From positions 62,001 through 126,000 of the forward strand of contig NZ_BCVX01000012.1 in the NCBI RefSeq assembly GCF_001591965.1: a DNA stretch of 64,000 nt, in the 5' to 3' direction. Below the pieces are notes generated by a model. The model saw nothing but the letters and a program-made list of their open reading frames with translations, was not told the DNA's origin and searched no databases. Below are positions 47,721-58,830 of this stretch, piece after piece (position 1 is the stretch's first letter; the number at the start of each line of letters is the position of its first letter). A program made the translations under genes and the position numbers. The DNA is from Lysinibacillus odysseyi 34hs-1 = NBRC 100172 (GTDB lineage Bacteria > Bacillota > Bacilli > Bacillales_A > Planococcaceae).

Positions 47721-50081
47721 TTATTTTCCTTGATTAGAACATGTTTCAATACGGATAAGATTTTCCTGCAGTGCTTTTTTCATAAACAAATTCGGTTTTC
47801 CCACACTATAAAGCTGCAGCTCATGCATGGCCCTTGTACAGGCCGTGTAAAAAATTCTGCGTAAGCTTTCATCCTCGTATGTTTGCTCTGATGCATCATA
47901 AATAATAACCGCCTCAAATTCAATGCCCTTTGCTAAATAAGAAGGAATCACCACAACTCCTTGTTCGTATTCAGCAGAGCCATATTTCAAGAGCTTAATG
48001 CTTTCAATTTGCGTCAAAGCCTCAAACGCGGTCTTACTTTCCTCTGCCGATTTACAGATGATTGCAATACTTTCATAGCCCTGGCCTTGCAATGCCGCCA
48101 CTTTGGATATGATGACCTGGTGCAATTCTGTATGGTTCTTCACTTCGGTCAGCACCGGTAGCTCTCCCGCACGTTCAAAGGGGATAATTTTTTCACCATT
48201 TGCAATGAGGCTTCGAGTGAATTCGATAATCGGCTTTGTTGAACGGTAACTACGCGTCATAGTGATGACGTCTGTTTGATCCTCTCCATATAAACGATGA
48301 AGAATTTGAAAATCGCCTGTCTCACTCGCATGGGCAAAAATTGCTTGATTAAAATCCCCTAACACCGTCATTTTGGCAGCAGGAAACAATCGCTTCAAAA
48401 ACTCAAACTGAAACGGTGAATAATCCTGTGCTTCATCAATGAGAATATGCTTTATTGAACGATTCGTTTGAAAGCCTTGAATCAATTCCTGCAGCAATAA
48501 AAATGGGGTTGCATCTTCGTAATACAATTTCCCGGCCTCCAGCATTTGAAGTGTAGCATGGCAAATTTCTTCCCATTCCTTTGGTACTTCCCCGCCTAAC
48601 TGCTGCTGCATCCATAATGGATCTGCAAAAAGCTGCTTGTATATTCCTTCTATATCAATAAAGTCGAGAGCTTGAATTCGTTTTCTTACCGGCTTTAATT
48701 TCTGATGAACAATTACTTGAATAAGCGCTTTATGGTCCATTTCATAATCAGCCATTTCTTCCCGTGCAAAGCCATTTTTCTCTGCTAAATACTTGTGGAT
48801 TTTATGGTAAGTCTCATTGCTAAGCAGCTCAATTTCCTCTTCTGCCCATGGCTTTAAACGCTCCATTTTCTCTATTTCTTTTATTTGACTCATTAGCCAA
48901 TCCCTTAGCTTCTCCAGTCTGTTGTAAAAGTTTAATGAAATATCTTCCCCATAAAATCGATCTGTTAATTGCTGCGCTGAAATAATCACTTTTCCTCTGA
49001 ACTTTATATCTTTAAAAAGCATAGCTGATTTTTCTAATGTTTCCCTATATAATTTAATCGCCTCGAAGAAATGAACAGATGCTTTAAATTGGATTCCTTT
49101 TATCCTGGCGTTATATGAGGGTGTGTTTGCTGCCGTTAGCACATACTCCAGCTGGTCAAATGGATTTTCCAACTGGAAATCCTTGTTCAAGCGATGATCC
49201 AGATATTCCTGGAATGTAACCTGCTGCATATTTTCTTCACCAAGCTCCGGCAGTACGTTTGAAACATAACTATTAAACATGGCATTCGGCGAAAATAATA
49301 CAATCTGGTCCGCTTTTAAATAATCACGGTACTTATATAATAAAAACGCTATTCTTTGAAGCGCAGCGGATGTTTTGCCGCTGCCTGCCGCGCCATGCAC
49401 TATCAATAAACGTCCCTGATCATGGCGGATAATACGGTTTTGCTCTTTTTGAATCGTTGCTACGATATTTTGCATATATTTATTCGTCCCTTTTCCAAGC
49501 ACCTGCTGCAAAATATCATCGCCAATCGTGAGGCTTGTATCGAACATAGACTGCAGTTCACCGTTACGAATCATATATTGCCACTTTTTCTCCAGCTGGC
49601 CGTAAATCTTGCCCTCAGGAGTTTTATACTGGGCTGGACCTGGCTCATAATCATAATAGACACTTGAAATTGGTGCTCTCCAGTCATAAATGAGGAAGTC
49701 TTCGCCAATTGTGTCCACAAGAGAAGAGATCCCGATATAAATTTGTTCCTCTGCTGTATATCCCTCTTCCAGAAAATCAATTCGTCCAAAATAGGGTACT
49801 GCCTGCATGCGGCGTAACGTTGCTAATCGCTTTGCTGCGTGACCATACGTACTTTGGCTGACAGAAAGGGCTTGTGTTTCTTGTCTTAGACTGATAATTG
49901 TTTCTAGAAAATCATCAAATGTATCTGTATTTACCTTAATTTCATCCCAAAAATGCCTGCGGATATTGACCACTTCATTTTTGAGATCAGATGTTTCCGA
50001 TTCCACCTGGCGGATCTGCTCTGTAATTACGTCCATAACACCGTTCAATCGTTTTTGTTCCTGCTGAAAACCTGCATGCAT
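47721..50081 (-). CDS. helD: RNA polymerase recycling motor HelD
   Basis: 786 residues from the ATG at 50081 (GAGGAG eight bases upstream), close to B. subtilis HelD (774). N-terminal coiled-coil arm (about 5-100), UvrD-like ATPase with HGAAGSGKTSAALQRIAFLLY (near 230) and DEAQDYSPFQ, and C-terminal helicase motifs (TRSYRSTKPI, SYLAKGIEFEAVIIYD). HelD binds stalled RNA polymerase and uses ATP to free it from nucleic acid. Confidence 0.93.
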   Translation of the reverse strand: MHAGFQQEQKRLNGVMDVITEQIRQVESETSDLKNEVVNIRRHFWDEIKVNTDTFDDFLETIISLRQETQALSVSQSTYGHAAKRLATLRRMQAVPYFGRIDFLEEGYTAEEQIYIGISSLVDTIGEDFLIYDWRAPISSVYYDYEPGPAQYKTPEGKIYGQLEKKWQYMIRNGELQSMFDTSLTIGDDILQQVLGKGTNKYMQNIVATIQKEQNRIIRHDQGRLLIVHGAAGSGKTSAALQRIAFLLYKYRDYLKADQIVLFSPNAMFNSYVSNVLPELGEENMQQVTFQEYLDHRLNKDFQLENPFDQLEYVLTAANTPSYNARIKGIQFKASVHFFEAIKLYRETLEKSAMLFKDIKFRGKVIISAQQLTDRFYGEDISLNFYNRLEKLRDWLMSQIKEIEKMERLKPWAEEEIELLSNETYHKIHKYLAEKNGFAREEMADYEMDHKALIQVIVHQKLKPVRKRIQALDFIDIEGIYKQLFADPLWMQQQLGGEVPKEWEEICHATLQMLEAGKLYYEDATPFLLLQELIQGFQTNRSIKHILIDEAQDYSPFQFEFLKRLFPAAKMTVLGDFNQAIFAHASETGDFQILHRLYGEDQTDVITMTRSYRSTKPIIEFTRSLIANGEKIIPFERAGELPVLTEVKNHTELHQVIISKVAALQGQGYESIAIICKSAEESKTAFEALTQIESIKLLKYGSAEYEQGVVVIPSYLAKGIEFEAVIIYDASEQTYEDESLRRIFYTACTRAMHELQLYSVGKPNLFMKKALQENLIRIETCSNQGK

Positions 50082-50263
50082 AGCATTCACTCCTCAAACA
50101 TATTTAAGAGTTGACTAATAAAAAACTTTTGTATATAATTAAAATAGGGACAATGCACACTATATTTATTAACTGTGCATATCTATATAAATTTATCACA
50201 TGTGACTATTCTTTTCAATGTTTTTCATACGACCTTTACAACAAAAAACTTTTTATAAAAAAT

Positions 50264-50297
50264 AAAAAAGGCCTAACAAGGTATGTTGGACTTTTTC
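50264..50297 (-). terminator. extra terminator-like hairpin
   Basis: Imperfect stem AAAAAGGCCTAACA / TGTTGGACTTTTT with T runs both ways, in a 350-base gap between helD and the lysine-type ABC genes. The ABC operon already has a terminator (50392-50427), so this may be left from a lost gene. The gap shows no other gene. Confidence 0.55.
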
Positions 50298-50391
50298 TTT
50301 ATTTATAAGTAAATGGATTCTTCTGTTCTGTCTTTTGCAAAAAATAATGCTTATGATTTCGAATGTTACGAACATCACAGTATATTTAACA

Positions 50392-50427
50392 AAAACCTAC
50401 CTTCTCATAAAGCGGAAGGCAGGTTTT
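50392..50427 (-). terminator. terminator of the lysine-type ABC operon
   Basis: AAACCTNCCTTC pairs with GAAGGNAGGTTT with T runs on both sides, eight bases past the ATPase stop. Confidence 0.8.
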
Positions 50428-50434
50428 TTTATTT

Positions 50435-51157
50435 TTACAATATTTGATTCAAAAACCTTTGTGTTCGCTCATGTTTCGGCTGCGCAAAAATATCGTTTGG
50501 ATGTCCTTCTTCAATAATATGGCCGTCTGCAAGCATGATGACCCTATCTGCCACTTCTTTTGCGAACCCCATTTCATGGGTCACGATCACCATTGTCATT
50601 CCTTCACTTGCGAGATCCTTCATAACCTGAAGGACTTCACCGACTAGCTCTGGATCCAGGGCGGAAGTCGGCTCATCAAAAAGCATCACTTTCGGTTCCA
50701 TCGCTAGCGCTCTTGCAATCGCCACACGCTGCTTCTGTCCCCCAGATAACTGTTCAGGGTAATAGTTGGCTTTATCCTTTAAGCCTACCTTTTGAAGGAG
50801 TTCCTTTGCTTTTGCAATAGCTTCACTTTTTGCTTTCTTTTTAACAAAAACCGGCGCCTCAATAATATTTTCAAGCACGGTTTTATGGGGAAAAAGATTA
50901 AAGTGCTGGAACACCATCCCTACTTTTTCCCTTACTTTATTTAAATCTGTTTTGGCTATATCTATTTTTTCGGCGTTAATGAAAATTTCGCCGCCCTGCG
51001 CCACTTCTAAAAAGTTTAGGCACCGTAGTAATGTGCTCTTACCTGAACCACTTGCACCGATTAAAACAACTACCTCCTTCTCATTTATATGTAAGTCGAT
51101 ATTCTTCAAGACTTCAAGCTTTCCAAAGGACTTTGAAAGATTATGAATTTCGATCAT
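50435..51157 (-). CDS. amino acid ABC transporter ATPase (lysine type)
   Basis: 240 residues. Walker [10 protein letters not shown] (near 34), [16 protein letters not shown]-loop, signature [15 protein letters not shown], Walker [17 protein letters not shown]: a polar amino acid ATPase (GlnQ/ArtM group). Its start overlaps the permease stop (ATGA). The substrate is assigned as lysine from the riboswitch upstream. Confidence 0.93.
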   Translation of the reverse strand: MIEIHNLSKSFGKLEVLKNIDLHINEKEVVVLIGASGSGKSTLLRCLNFLEVAQGGEIFINAEKIDIAKTDLNKVREKVGMVFQHFNLFPHKTVLENIIEAPVFVKKKAKSEAIAKAKELLQKVGLKDKANYYPEQLSGGQKQRVAIARALAMEPKVMLFDEPTSALDPELVGEVLQVMKDLASEGMTMVIVTHEMGFAKEVADRVIMLADGHIIEEGHPNDIFAQPKHERTQRFLNQIL

Positions 51158-51837
51158 GCTACGCTAACCTCCTTAGGCCTGCTAACATCCATTTTCTGCT
51201 CCATCCGTTTCGCAATCCAAGTGAAAATAAGTACAATTACTAAATAATAGATTCCGACCACAAAATAAGTTTCAAATGGCATATAGTTTTCTCCCTGAAC
51301 CCCTAGAGCCGTGTTATACAAATCTGTTACCGAAATATAGGCGACAAGAGAAGAATCTTTCAAGCCGATAATAAACTGATTGGCCAACGGGGGGATGGAT
51401 CTTTTGAAAGCCTGCGGAAAAATAATTCTTCTCATTGCAAGCGAGGAGGACATCCCTAAAGACCTTGCAGCTTCCATCTGTCCACGATCAATTGATTGTA
51501 CAGATCCCCTGAAAATTTCAGCAATATAAGCACCAGTATGAACACCTAATGCCAATGCACCTGCTGTGAAACTATCCAAATTAATGATATTGGCCAATCC
51601 ATAATATAAAAACATAATCTGAACAATGAGAGGCGTGCCCCTGATAATTCCAATATAAATATCGGCAATCCAATTCAGAATCCTATTTGAAGAAATTTTA
51701 AAACTAGCAAAAATAAGCCCAATAATCATCGCAAATAGCAATGAAATGGCTGTTATCGAAATTGTCATCCAAGAAGCTTTTAAAAAGGCAACTCCATGTT
51801 CACTAAAAATATCCGCGATATTTTGTAAAAACACCAT
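51154..51837 (-). CDS. amino acid ABC transporter permease (lysine type)
   Basis: 227 residues, five membrane segments. The family motif [33 protein letters not shown] (near 97-130) includes the EAA loop that binds the ATPase. HisM/ArtQ-type permease. GGAAGGGGG precedes the ATG. Middle gene of the operon. Confidence 0.92.
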   Translation of the reverse strand: MVFLQNIADIFSEHGVAFLKASWMTISITAISLLFAMIIGLIFASFKISSNRILNWIADIYIGIIRGTPLIVQIMFLYYGLANIINLDSFTAGALALGVHTGAYIAEIFRGSVQSIDRGQMEAARSLGMSSSLAMRRIIFPQAFKRSIPPLANQFIIGLKDSSLVAYISVTDLYNTALGVQGENYMPFETYFVVGIYYLVIVLIFTWIAKRMEQKMDVSRPKEVSVA

Positions 51838-51903
51838 GAGACCCGCCCCCTTCCTTTATAGTGCAAGCGCCTAGTGAAAGACGCTTGCCTGAAATGCTAA
51901 TAG

Positions 51904-52710
51904 CTATTTTTCCATAATGTTTGTATTAAACCACTTCATACTGATTTCTTCGTATGTACCATCATCTATCATAGACTGAAGCGCCTCGTTGATTTTGTTT
52001 GCGAGATCTTTATTTCCTTCCGTAACCCCTATACTCACACGGTCCTCATTTAACAAATCGCCAATCGGTTCAATTTTTAAACCCTTTTCATTTTTTGCAC
52101 TTACACCAACTATTTTATCGGTGATAACCGCATCCAAGCGTCCCAGTGCCAAATCCTGCAGTGCATTCACATCTACCGGATAGCCTTTCACCTTATCTGG
52201 GGAAGTTAATGTTTCAGCCATATCCTTCCAAGTACTTGCTTGTATAACTCCAATTGTTTTACCTTTCAAATCTTCTTTTGACTGGGTATCCTTATTGTTT
52301 TCTGCCACAAAAATTTGTGCACCTGACAAATAATATGGTTCAGTAAAATCAATTTGCTTATCACGTTCAGGTGTTGCAGTCATGCTTCCAATAATCGCAT
52401 CATATTTATTTGCCTTCAGTCCCTGAATAATTGTTTCCCACGGATTTGTTACAGGATTCGCCTCAAGTCCCATCCGCTTAGCAATTTCAGTACCAATCTC
52501 CACATCAAATCCAGTTAATTTACCATCCTGTTTGAAGTTCAATGGCGGATACTGCCCTGTCATCGCAAATGTTAATGATCCTTCTTTGACTAGCTCATTT
52601 TCGGATCCACCTGATTTTGTCTCTTTTTCTCCCTGATCACTTTTCTGCGTGCCGCATGCAGATAAAAGCAATAACATTGCAGCAACTAAAAAAATAGAAA
52701 GCTTTTTCAT
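51904..52710 (-). CDS. amino acid binding lipoprotein (lysine type)
   Basis: 268 residues from the ATG at 52710 (AAGGAGG upstream). Lipoprotein signal LLLLSACG (Cys near 19). Binding-protein type II fold: PPLNFKQDGKLTGFDVEIGTEIAKRMG, GSMTATPERDKQIDFTEPYY, DAVITDKIV. Arg and Asp residues of the amino acid pocket are present. First gene of a riboswitch-controlled operon, so lysine (or lysine-like cations) is the expected substrate. Confidence 0.93.
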   Translation of the reverse strand: MKKLSIFLVAAMLLLLSACGTQKSDQGEKETKSGGSENELVKEGSLTFAMTGQYPPLNFKQDGKLTGFDVEIGTEIAKRMGLEANPVTNPWETIIQGLKANKYDAIIGSMTATPERDKQIDFTEPYYLSGAQIFVAENNKDTQSKEDLKGKTIGVIQASTWKDMAETLTSPDKVKGYPVDVNALQDLALGRLDAVITDKIVGVSAKNEKGLKIEPIGDLLNEDRVSIGVTEGNKDLANKINEALQSMIDDGTYEEISMKWFNTNIMEK

Positions 52711-52721
52711 ATTTGTTCCTC

Positions 52722-52765
52722 CTTTAAAATAAAAAGACACTGTCGCTTTTATATGACAGTGTCTT
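52722..52765 (-). terminator. expression platform terminator of the lysine riboswitch
   Basis: AGACACTGTC pairs with GACAGTGTCT and is followed on the minus strand by TTTTTATTTT, only 13 bases before the gene's start. In lysine riboswitches such a hairpin forms when lysine is bound, so transcription stops when lysine is plentiful. Confidence 0.9.
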
Positions 52766-52773
52766 AAATACAC

Positions 52774-52991
52774 CCTCATCTCTTTGCATTTGTCGTGATA
52801 GTTCTCCACAATTCAAAGGAATTGTGACAGTTCTGCCCCTATTCGAGTACAGCCCCAGCTTTATTGAAAATAGTGATTTCAAAAAGCTTCGGCGATTTAT
52901 CCTTTTTCCTATTTTCCTAGATTTCACTAAATCTCCAATAGGATACTTTTATAAACCGCGACCTCTACCCCATCTAATGCAACAGATGAGG
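52774..52991 (-). promoter_or_regulatory. lysine riboswitch (L box) aptamer
   Basis: On the minus strand the P1 arms CCTCATCT (52991-52984) and AGATGAGG (52781-52774) pair, extended by GCATT/AATGC. In order inside are the L-box landmarks: GGGGTAGAGGTCGCG, AAAAGTATCC, TTGGAGATTTAGTGAAATC, CGCCGAAGC, GCTGGGGCTG, AACTGTCAC and GTGGAGAACTATC. These match the B. subtilis lysC leader position by position. It controls the ABC operon at 52710-50435. Confidence 0.95.
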
Positions 52992-53022
52992 ATTTAATAT
53001 GAAATTTAATATAACGTTTTTC

Positions 53023-53051
53023 ATTATAGTTGAATTTTTTAAATAGTACAA
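53023..53051 (-). promoter_or_regulatory. promoter of the riboswitch operon
   Basis: Minus strand TTGTAC (53051-53046), 17 bases, then TATAAT (53028-53023). It would start transcription about 25 bases before the aptamer. Confidence 0.6.
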
Positions 53052-53149
53052 TAGCAATTTAGTTTATTTGTATAATTATGCACTTGACGAGTTTTATATC
53101 TTAAGTTACATTTTGTTAAAAATAATTCACAAGAAAAGGAGACAGTCAT

Positions 53150-54817
53150 ATGTTGAATTGCCGTGACGATATACTTACTTATACGAAACAGCTTGTTAGC
53201 ATAGAAAGTATTGTAAATACAACTGGCGAGGGAGCAATCGCCCATTCTTTATTCGGAACTATCTCTTCATTACCATACTTTTTACATAACCCTGGCTCAG
53301 TAGCTTTAGAAAAAACTATTAACGATGACCAGGAACGATATAATGTTATGGCATTCGTTAAAGGAAAAAAAGGAAACAGCAACCGCACAATTATTTTAAT
53401 GGGCCATATAGATACGGTCGGAATTGATGATTTCAACCAATTGAAAGAGCATGCTTGTTCTCCGGATGAGCTGATAGAAGCATTAAAAAAAGAAAAGCTC
53501 CCTGCTTCAGCCAAAGAACATTTAGAATCCGGGGATTGGTTGTTTGGCCGTGGGGTCCTTGATATGAAAAGCGGCGTTGCCAGCAATCTCTATCTCTTAA
53601 AGTACTATTCTGAACATCTCGAGGAACTGGACGGCAATATTTTGTTATTGGCAGAATGTGATGAAGAAGATGGCTCACACGGTGTCCTTTCCTCTTTAAA
53701 AACATTGAAAAAGTGGAAGGAAGAACATGGTTTTGAATATATTGCGGCTATCAACTCTGATTTTGTTTCACCCCGCTTTGAAGGTGATGAAAACCGCTAT
53801 ATCTATAAGGGAACGGTGGGGAAACTGCTGCCTTCTTTCTTTATAACGGGTGCAGAAACCCATGTCGGCTCAGCTTTTGAAGGTTTGGACCCTAACTTTA
53901 TCGCTGCTGAACTGACAAAGCAGATAAACTACAATCCCGAGCTTTGCAACGAAGCCTACGGGGAAACGACAGTTCCGCCTGTATCACTAAAACAAACAGA
54001 CTTAAAGCCATCTTATACTGTTCAAACAGCTCTATCGGCTTATGTGTATTATAATTTCTTCATTCATTCCTGGTCTCCAAAAGATGTACTGGACAAACTT
54101 AAAGAACAGGCGATGATCGCTTTTGCCAATGCGCTGGATACTTTTGAAGAGAGATACCGTACATATAGTGAAATGAGCGGCGAACGCTTTGTCTCACCCC
54201 CGTGGAAGCCGAGAGTTTTCACATATGAGGAAATGGAGCAATTACTAATCGAAGAAAACGGTGATTCATTCATTGCACATATGAATGAATTTAAACAAGC
54301 CCTTCTGACGAATGCGGAATTAGATACACGTATGTTTGCTGCACGAGTTGTCGAGGAAGCCTGGAAATGGATGAGGGATAAAGATCCGGCTATTATTTTA
54401 TTTTACTCTTCTCTATACTCACCCCGAATTGAAGTAACAGGGAAAACAGATGATGAGCTTAACTTAATTAGCGCACTTGATAAAGCAGTGGAGGCGATAC
54501 AGCCGGAATATCCACACCCTATTGTTACGCGGAACTTCTTCCCGTATATTTCTGATATGAGCTTTATGGCCTTAAGTGATGATGAAGAGGGCATCAACGC
54601 CGTTTCGAGAAATAACCCTGGCTGGGGTACAAAACACTACGTGGAGTTTCAAGATATCCGGGATATAAATGTCCCTGTTATTAATATTGGCCCATATGGC
54701 TTAGATGCTCACAAGAAGCTAGAAAGAATGGAAATGAAATACTCACTGGAAATAGTTCCGAATATAACAAACCTCGTTATTCAAAATTTATTAACGGACG
54801 ATGAAAAAAGCCTGTAG
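53150..54817 (+). CDS. M20-family peptidase, RocB-like
   Basis: 555 residues, close to RocB (about 566). Zinc-binding GHIDTVG (near 84), FGRGVLDMKSGVASNLYLLKYY (near 130) and the AECDEEDGSHGVL segment (near 164) give the metal and general-base residues. RocB-type proteins accompany arginine/ornithine breakdown, but their reaction is not settled. Divergent from the lysine-riboswitch operon; a link with basic amino acid use is a guess from position. AAGGAG precedes the ATG. Confidence 0.85.
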   Translation: MLNCRDDILTYTKQLVSIESIVNTTGEGAIAHSLFGTISSLPYFLHNPGSVALEKTINDDQERYNVMAFVKGKKGNSNRTIILMGHIDTVGIDDFNQLKEHACSPDELIEALKKEKLPASAKEHLESGDWLFGRGVLDMKSGVASNLYLLKYYSEHLEELDGNILLLAECDEEDGSHGVLSSLKTLKKWKEEHGFEYIAAINSDFVSPRFEGDENRYIYKGTVGKLLPSFFITGAETHVGSAFEGLDPNFIAAELTKQINYNPELCNEAYGETTVPPVSLKQTDLKPSYTVQTALSAYVYYNFFIHSWSPKDVLDKLKEQAMIAFANALDTFEERYRTYSEMSGERFVSPPWKPRVFTYEEMEQLLIEENGDSFIAHMNEFKQALLTNAELDTRMFAARVVEEAWKWMRDKDPAIILFYSSLYSPRIEVTGKTDDELNLISALDKAVEAIQPEYPHPIVTRNFFPYISDMSFMALSDDEEGINAVSRNNPGWGTKHYVEFQDIRDINVPVINIGPYGLDAHKKLERMEMKYSLEIVPNITNLVIQNLLTDDEKSL

Positions 54818-54868
54818 TCCATCTACAGGCAGTCTTGCTTATCAATTATTAATAAGTTGAATAGTACG

Positions 54869-54922
54869 CTCCCCAATAAGGAAACAGATGAAAAATAAAA
54901 TCTGTTTTCCTATATTGGGGAG
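54869..54922. terminator. bidirectional terminator between convergent genes
   Basis: Long stem CTCCCCAATA..AGGAAACAGAT with ATCTGTTTTCCT..TATTGGGGAG, ending the RocB-like gene (+) and the chemoreceptor gene (-). Confidence 0.85.
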
Positions 54923-54945
54923 ATTTTAAATTTTTATAACAATGG

Positions 54946-56700
54946 CTACTTTACACGGAAACGGGCAACACTCTGCTTCAATTCATCCGCCAATTCATGA
55001 AGCATAGCTGCAAAACTGGCTACCTCCTGCATAGCTGCTAGTTGTTCCTCCGAGGAGGCGGCCACATGCGCAGATTTGGCTGAAGATGAATCTGTAATTT
55101 CTTTCAATACTGTTAGTGAAGCAGCAACCAGCTCACTTCCTGCCGATAGCTGCTCTGAAGCAGCAGACACTTCCTCAACCTGCTCGGATACTTTCTGAAT
55201 CGATTCCACAATTGCGCTGAATGTTTGTCCAGTCTTATTGGCGATATGTGTACCCGTTTGTGCTTCTGTCATTGACTTGTCTAATGATACCACTGTTTTA
55301 CTTGTGTAATCGCTGATGCCTTGGAGCATATTAGTTATTTTCTCCGAGGAGGTTTTGGACTGTTCAGCGAGTTTACGAATTTCCTGCGCTACTACGGCAA
55401 AACCTTTACCATGCTCTCCTGCCCTCGATGCTTCAATCGATGCATTAAGTGCAAGTAAATTAGTCTGATTAGCAATGCTTCCTATTAACGTCACCATTTC
55501 ATGGACTTGATCGCTCAATTTTTTCAGTCCATAGATTGCATCGACCGATGTTTTCAAATTTTGTTCGATTGCGTTCATTTGAGCAACTGTTGTTTCTATA
55601 TCCTTCATTCCTGCAATTGCGCTATTTGCTGTAGTCGAGGCCAATTCTGAGACAATGGAGGAAGCATCCGCAATTCTATGAATACCTATTCCCATTTCTT
55701 TCATTGCCTGTTGGCTGTCATTAGTATGGCGAAGCTGTTCATCGAGTCCAACCGCAATATTCTGAATGGCATCTGTGATTTCCTCGGTAGCTGCTTCGGT
55801 TTGTGCAGCACTCTCTTGTAATTGAGCGGAAGATACAGCTACTTCGTTCGAGGAGTTTTGGATGTTACGGGTTAATACCCGAAGACCGCTAATCATCTGA
55901 TTAAATGAATCTGCCGCTTTACCAATTTCATTATGATTCAGCACAGGAATCTCTATAGTTAAATCACCTTTCGAAGCGTGTTCAGACATTTCGGCTAAAT
56001 GAGCAAGCGGGCGCAGCATTTTACGAAGAATGAATACAATCAGCCCGATTAACAAAAGAACAGAAATGATACCAACTGCTATATTCGTCCATAAAATTCG
56101 CTGCAGCTCCTTTTGAACAACCCCATAATCAAAGTCGACACCAAACAGCGCAACCGGCTTCCCGTTTTCATCATTAATCGGGGCTAAATATGAGATGAAA
56201 GTCCCTCCTTCATCAGTGTAAACATCAGTTAAGGCACTGCCGTTATTCATTGCGTCATTATAGCCTTTAAGAAATTCGGAATCTACTTTATATAATGTCC
56301 CTAAGACATCAGTTGGCTCAGCAGGGTCCCGCCCGTATTCTGAATTATAGAGGTAGTCATTGCCATCCTTCTTGACAATATCCGGCGTTAATAGATAAAC
56401 AGCTGTTACCATACTATTGGATGTCATGGAATTCAAAATATGAGGGAGTTCCTCGAATGGTTCTCCTTCTAGTGGTTCTTTCTCAAGAATTGCCTTTGTC
56501 GCTTCGGCAACAAGAGGCTCATTTTGTTGAGTTAAGGATTTAAATACATTTCCATATTCATTAAATTGGTGAAAGTACGTCTCTCGTTGATCACGGATGG
56601 ATAGGGTTATCATTAATCCGATAACAATAATGATAAGTACAGAGAGAAATAATGAGCTCGTAAATATTAAACTTCTAGATTTCGCTTTTATAGAGTGCAT
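54946..56700 (-). CDS. methyl-accepting chemotaxis protein with Cache sensor
   Basis: 584 residues. Membrane segment at about 11-33, extracellular Cache-type ligand domain (about 35-200, [25 protein letters not shown]), second segment at about 208-230, HAMP (about 230-285, [19 protein letters not shown]), then the signalling domain with [20 protein letters not shown]. Senses a small molecule outside the cell, unknown. GGGAGG precedes the ATG. I found no convincing sigma-D promoter upstream. Confidence 0.92.
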   Translation of the reverse strand: MHSIKAKSRSLIFTSSLFLSVLIIIVIGLMITLSIRDQRETYFHQFNEYGNVFKSLTQQNEPLVAEATKAILEKEPLEGEPFEELPHILNSMTSNSMVTAVYLLTPDIVKKDGNDYLYNSEYGRDPAEPTDVLGTLYKVDSEFLKGYNDAMNNGSALTDVYTDEGGTFISYLAPINDENGKPVALFGVDFDYGVVQKELQRILWTNIAVGIISVLLLIGLIVFILRKMLRPLAHLAEMSEHASKGDLTIEIPVLNHNEIGKAADSFNQMISGLRVLTRNIQNSSNEVAVSSAQLQESAAQTEAATEEITDAIQNIAVGLDEQLRHTNDSQQAMKEMGIGIHRIADASSIVSELASTTANSAIAGMKDIETTVAQMNAIEQNLKTSVDAIYGLKKLSDQVHEMVTLIGSIANQTNLLALNASIEASRAGEHGKGFAVVAQEIRKLAEQSKTSSEKITNMLQGISDYTSKTVVSLDKSMTEAQTGTHIANKTGQTFSAIVESIQKVSEQVEEVSAASEQLSAGSELVAASLTVLKEITDSSSAKSAHVAASSEEQLAAMQEVASFAAMLHELADELKQSVARFRVK

Positions 56701-57430
56701 TGTGGTCCTCCCAGTTTATAGTAATTTTCTTCAATCAAGCGACAATCCATTTTCAATACATTCGGTTTATTTCCATTATGAGGAAAAATAGTTACAGACT
56801 TTCAATTAAATACGCGCTCCATGCTAAGTAATTCTTACTATTGTATCGGAGTGCTGAAGATTAAAAGTGCGATGCTCATTAAGAACAAACTATTTTATCT
56901 AAACTATATTCCTATGAAAAATAAAGTACAAAATAAATTTCAGCTCTCTCCTTCTCTTTTATCGCCAGTATGTCCATCCTTTTTAACAGGAAAATATTAT
57001 GATATATCCAAAAGTAATTCTAGGGGAGTAAATACTTTATATGCGGGTAATATATAATTCTTACATCATATTAGCAAATACTCCTAATTTTCTATTTCTC
57101 TAAAACATCGGAGTAAAAGGCGATCGTGAATAATCGATTATGTTACCGGCCAATTCCATTTGCTTTTTGTAGGGATTGAAATGGAATTTATATAACTTCC
57201 GGACAAACATGAGTCTCCATCGCAAACTGGTGATAAATACTATAATATCCATATTTTTTGTTATAGTAATAAGCCTCACGATAGGTATTTTTATTTAAAT
57301 AAACTATGTCTGATTCCTTTTTATAAAAGATGGACAAAATATCTATTGCAATCACAAGTAAAAGGGGTTATTATTCTGCGGTAATGTTATCGTAAAATAA
57401 CAAATCAATAAATTCACCTGGAGGTTATCT
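56701..57430. other. 730-base gap, possible remnant and inverted repeat
   Basis: No intact gene. A 29-codon frame at 57209-57298 reads as one membrane segment after a basic start (MSLHRKLVINTIISIFF...) like the first segment of a chemoreceptor or sensor kinase, but it stops at once and lacks a ribosome site; possibly a remnant. AATTCCATTT (57152-57161) has a perfect inverted copy at 57179-57188. A 78-codon frame at 56821 has no ribosome site and looks random. Confidence 0.4.
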
Positions 57431-58612
57431 GTGCAATACGTTATTTCTATTTTAGGTATTCTCGTTGTATTGTTTTTTGCCTGGTTGGCAAGCTCCAACC
57501 GAAAAGAAATAAAGTTTAAACCAATTATTATAATGCTTGTCATTCAAATTCTTTTATCATTGTTACTGTTGAATACAGAAGTGGGGCTGGTCATTATTAA
57601 GGGGGTCGCTGCTGTTTTCAGCAGACTGCTCGAATTCGCAAGCGAAGGTGTTTCCTTCGTATTTGGCGGTATAGCGAATGAGGGAGAATCTCCATTCTTT
57701 TTAACTGTATTACTGCCAATTGTATTTATTTCCGTATTGATTGGTATTCTTCAGCACTTGAAAATACTACCATTCCTTATGAAGGGCATCGGATTGTTAT
57801 TAAGTAAAATAAACGGCATGGGGAAACTTGAATCATATAATGCAGTTGCTTCACTGATGGTCGGGCAATCGGAAGTTTTCATTACCTTAAAAAAACAACT
57901 CGGCATGCTTTCCAACCAGCGTTTGTATACTTTATGCGCCTCAGCGATGTCGACTGTATCGATGTCCATTGTGGGCGCTTATATGACGATGCTGGAACCG
58001 AAATATGTTGTGACAGCCTTAGTTTTAAATCTATTTGGCGGTTTTATCATAGCTACTATTATTAATCCTTACACAGTTGACCCACAGGAGGATATATTAG
58101 AAATACAGGAGCAGGAAAAGCAATCCTTTTTCGAAATGCTCGGTGAGTATATCCTTGATGGTTTTAAGGTAGCGATTATCGTCGGGGCTATGTTGATTGG
58201 GTTCATTGCATTAATGGCTGCATTCAACTATGTGTTCGAGCTGTTATTTAATGTTTCCTTCCAGACGATATTAGGTTATATATTTGCTCCAATAGCCTTT
58301 CTTATGGGGATTCCTTTCTCAGAAGCGGTTAGTGCCGGAGCAATTATGGCAACTAAGCTGTTAACTAATGAGTTTGTAGCGATGCTAGATTTATCAGGAG
58401 GCAATTATCACTTTAGTGAACGAACAATGGGAATTCTTTCTGTATTCCTCGTTTCCTTCGCCAACTTTTCATCCATCGGCATTATTGTCGGGGCTGTCAA
58501 AAGTCTGAATGAAAAGCAGGGGAATGCCGTCGCGCGTTTTGGATTGAAGCTGTTATATGGTGCTACACTTGTAAGTATCCTTTCAAGTATCATCGTTAGT
58601 TTCGTTTTATAA
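57431..58612 (+). CDS. nupC: NupC-type concentrative nucleoside transporter
   Basis: 393 residues from a GTG (GGAGG upstream). About ten membrane segments. CNT family motifs: [12 protein letters not shown] (near 142) and, late, [21 protein letters not shown], which line the nucleoside site, plus [17 protein letters not shown]. Proton- or sodium-driven nucleoside uptake. Followed by a terminator. Confidence 0.93.
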   Translation: MQYVISILGILVVLFFAWLASSNRKEIKFKPIIIMLVIQILLSLLLLNTEVGLVIIKGVAAVFSRLLEFASEGVSFVFGGIANEGESPFFLTVLLPIVFISVLIGILQHLKILPFLMKGIGLLLSKINGMGKLESYNAVASLMVGQSEVFITLKKQLGMLSNQRLYTLCASAMSTVSMSIVGAYMTMLEPKYVVTALVLNLFGGFIIATIINPYTVDPQEDILEIQEQEKQSFFEMLGEYILDGFKVAIIVGAMLIGFIALMAAFNYVFELLFNVSFQTILGYIFAPIAFLMGIPFSEAVSAGAIMATKLLTNEFVAMLDLSGGNYHFSERTMGILSVFLVSFANFSSIGIIVGAVKSLNEKQGNAVARFGLKLLYGATLVSILSSIIVSFVL

Positions 58613-58638
58613 CATAATTCGGGTAACCTCTTTACTAC

Positions 58639-58686
58639 AAAACCACTAAAAACCGTTGATCACTAACGGTCTTAGTGGTTTTTTCA
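58639..58686 (+). terminator. terminator after nupC
   Basis: AAAACCACTA pairs with TAGTGGTTTT, with an inner stem ACCGTT/AACGGT, then a T run. Confidence 0.9.
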
Positions 58687-58830
58687 TGTACCACGTTTAT
58701 GAGACGATTTGCCATAATATATCTAATTGAAGTTTTAATGAAAAATTTCGTTGGGTAATATCCCCATTTTTCTAAGGATATATTATATTATAAATAGGTA
58801 GTTATTATCCTTGTTAGGGAGCGGATTCGT

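Noticed and set aside
56821-57057. 78-codon forward frame
   Set aside because: No ribosome site, random-looking composition, A+T-rich gap. Not kept as a gene.
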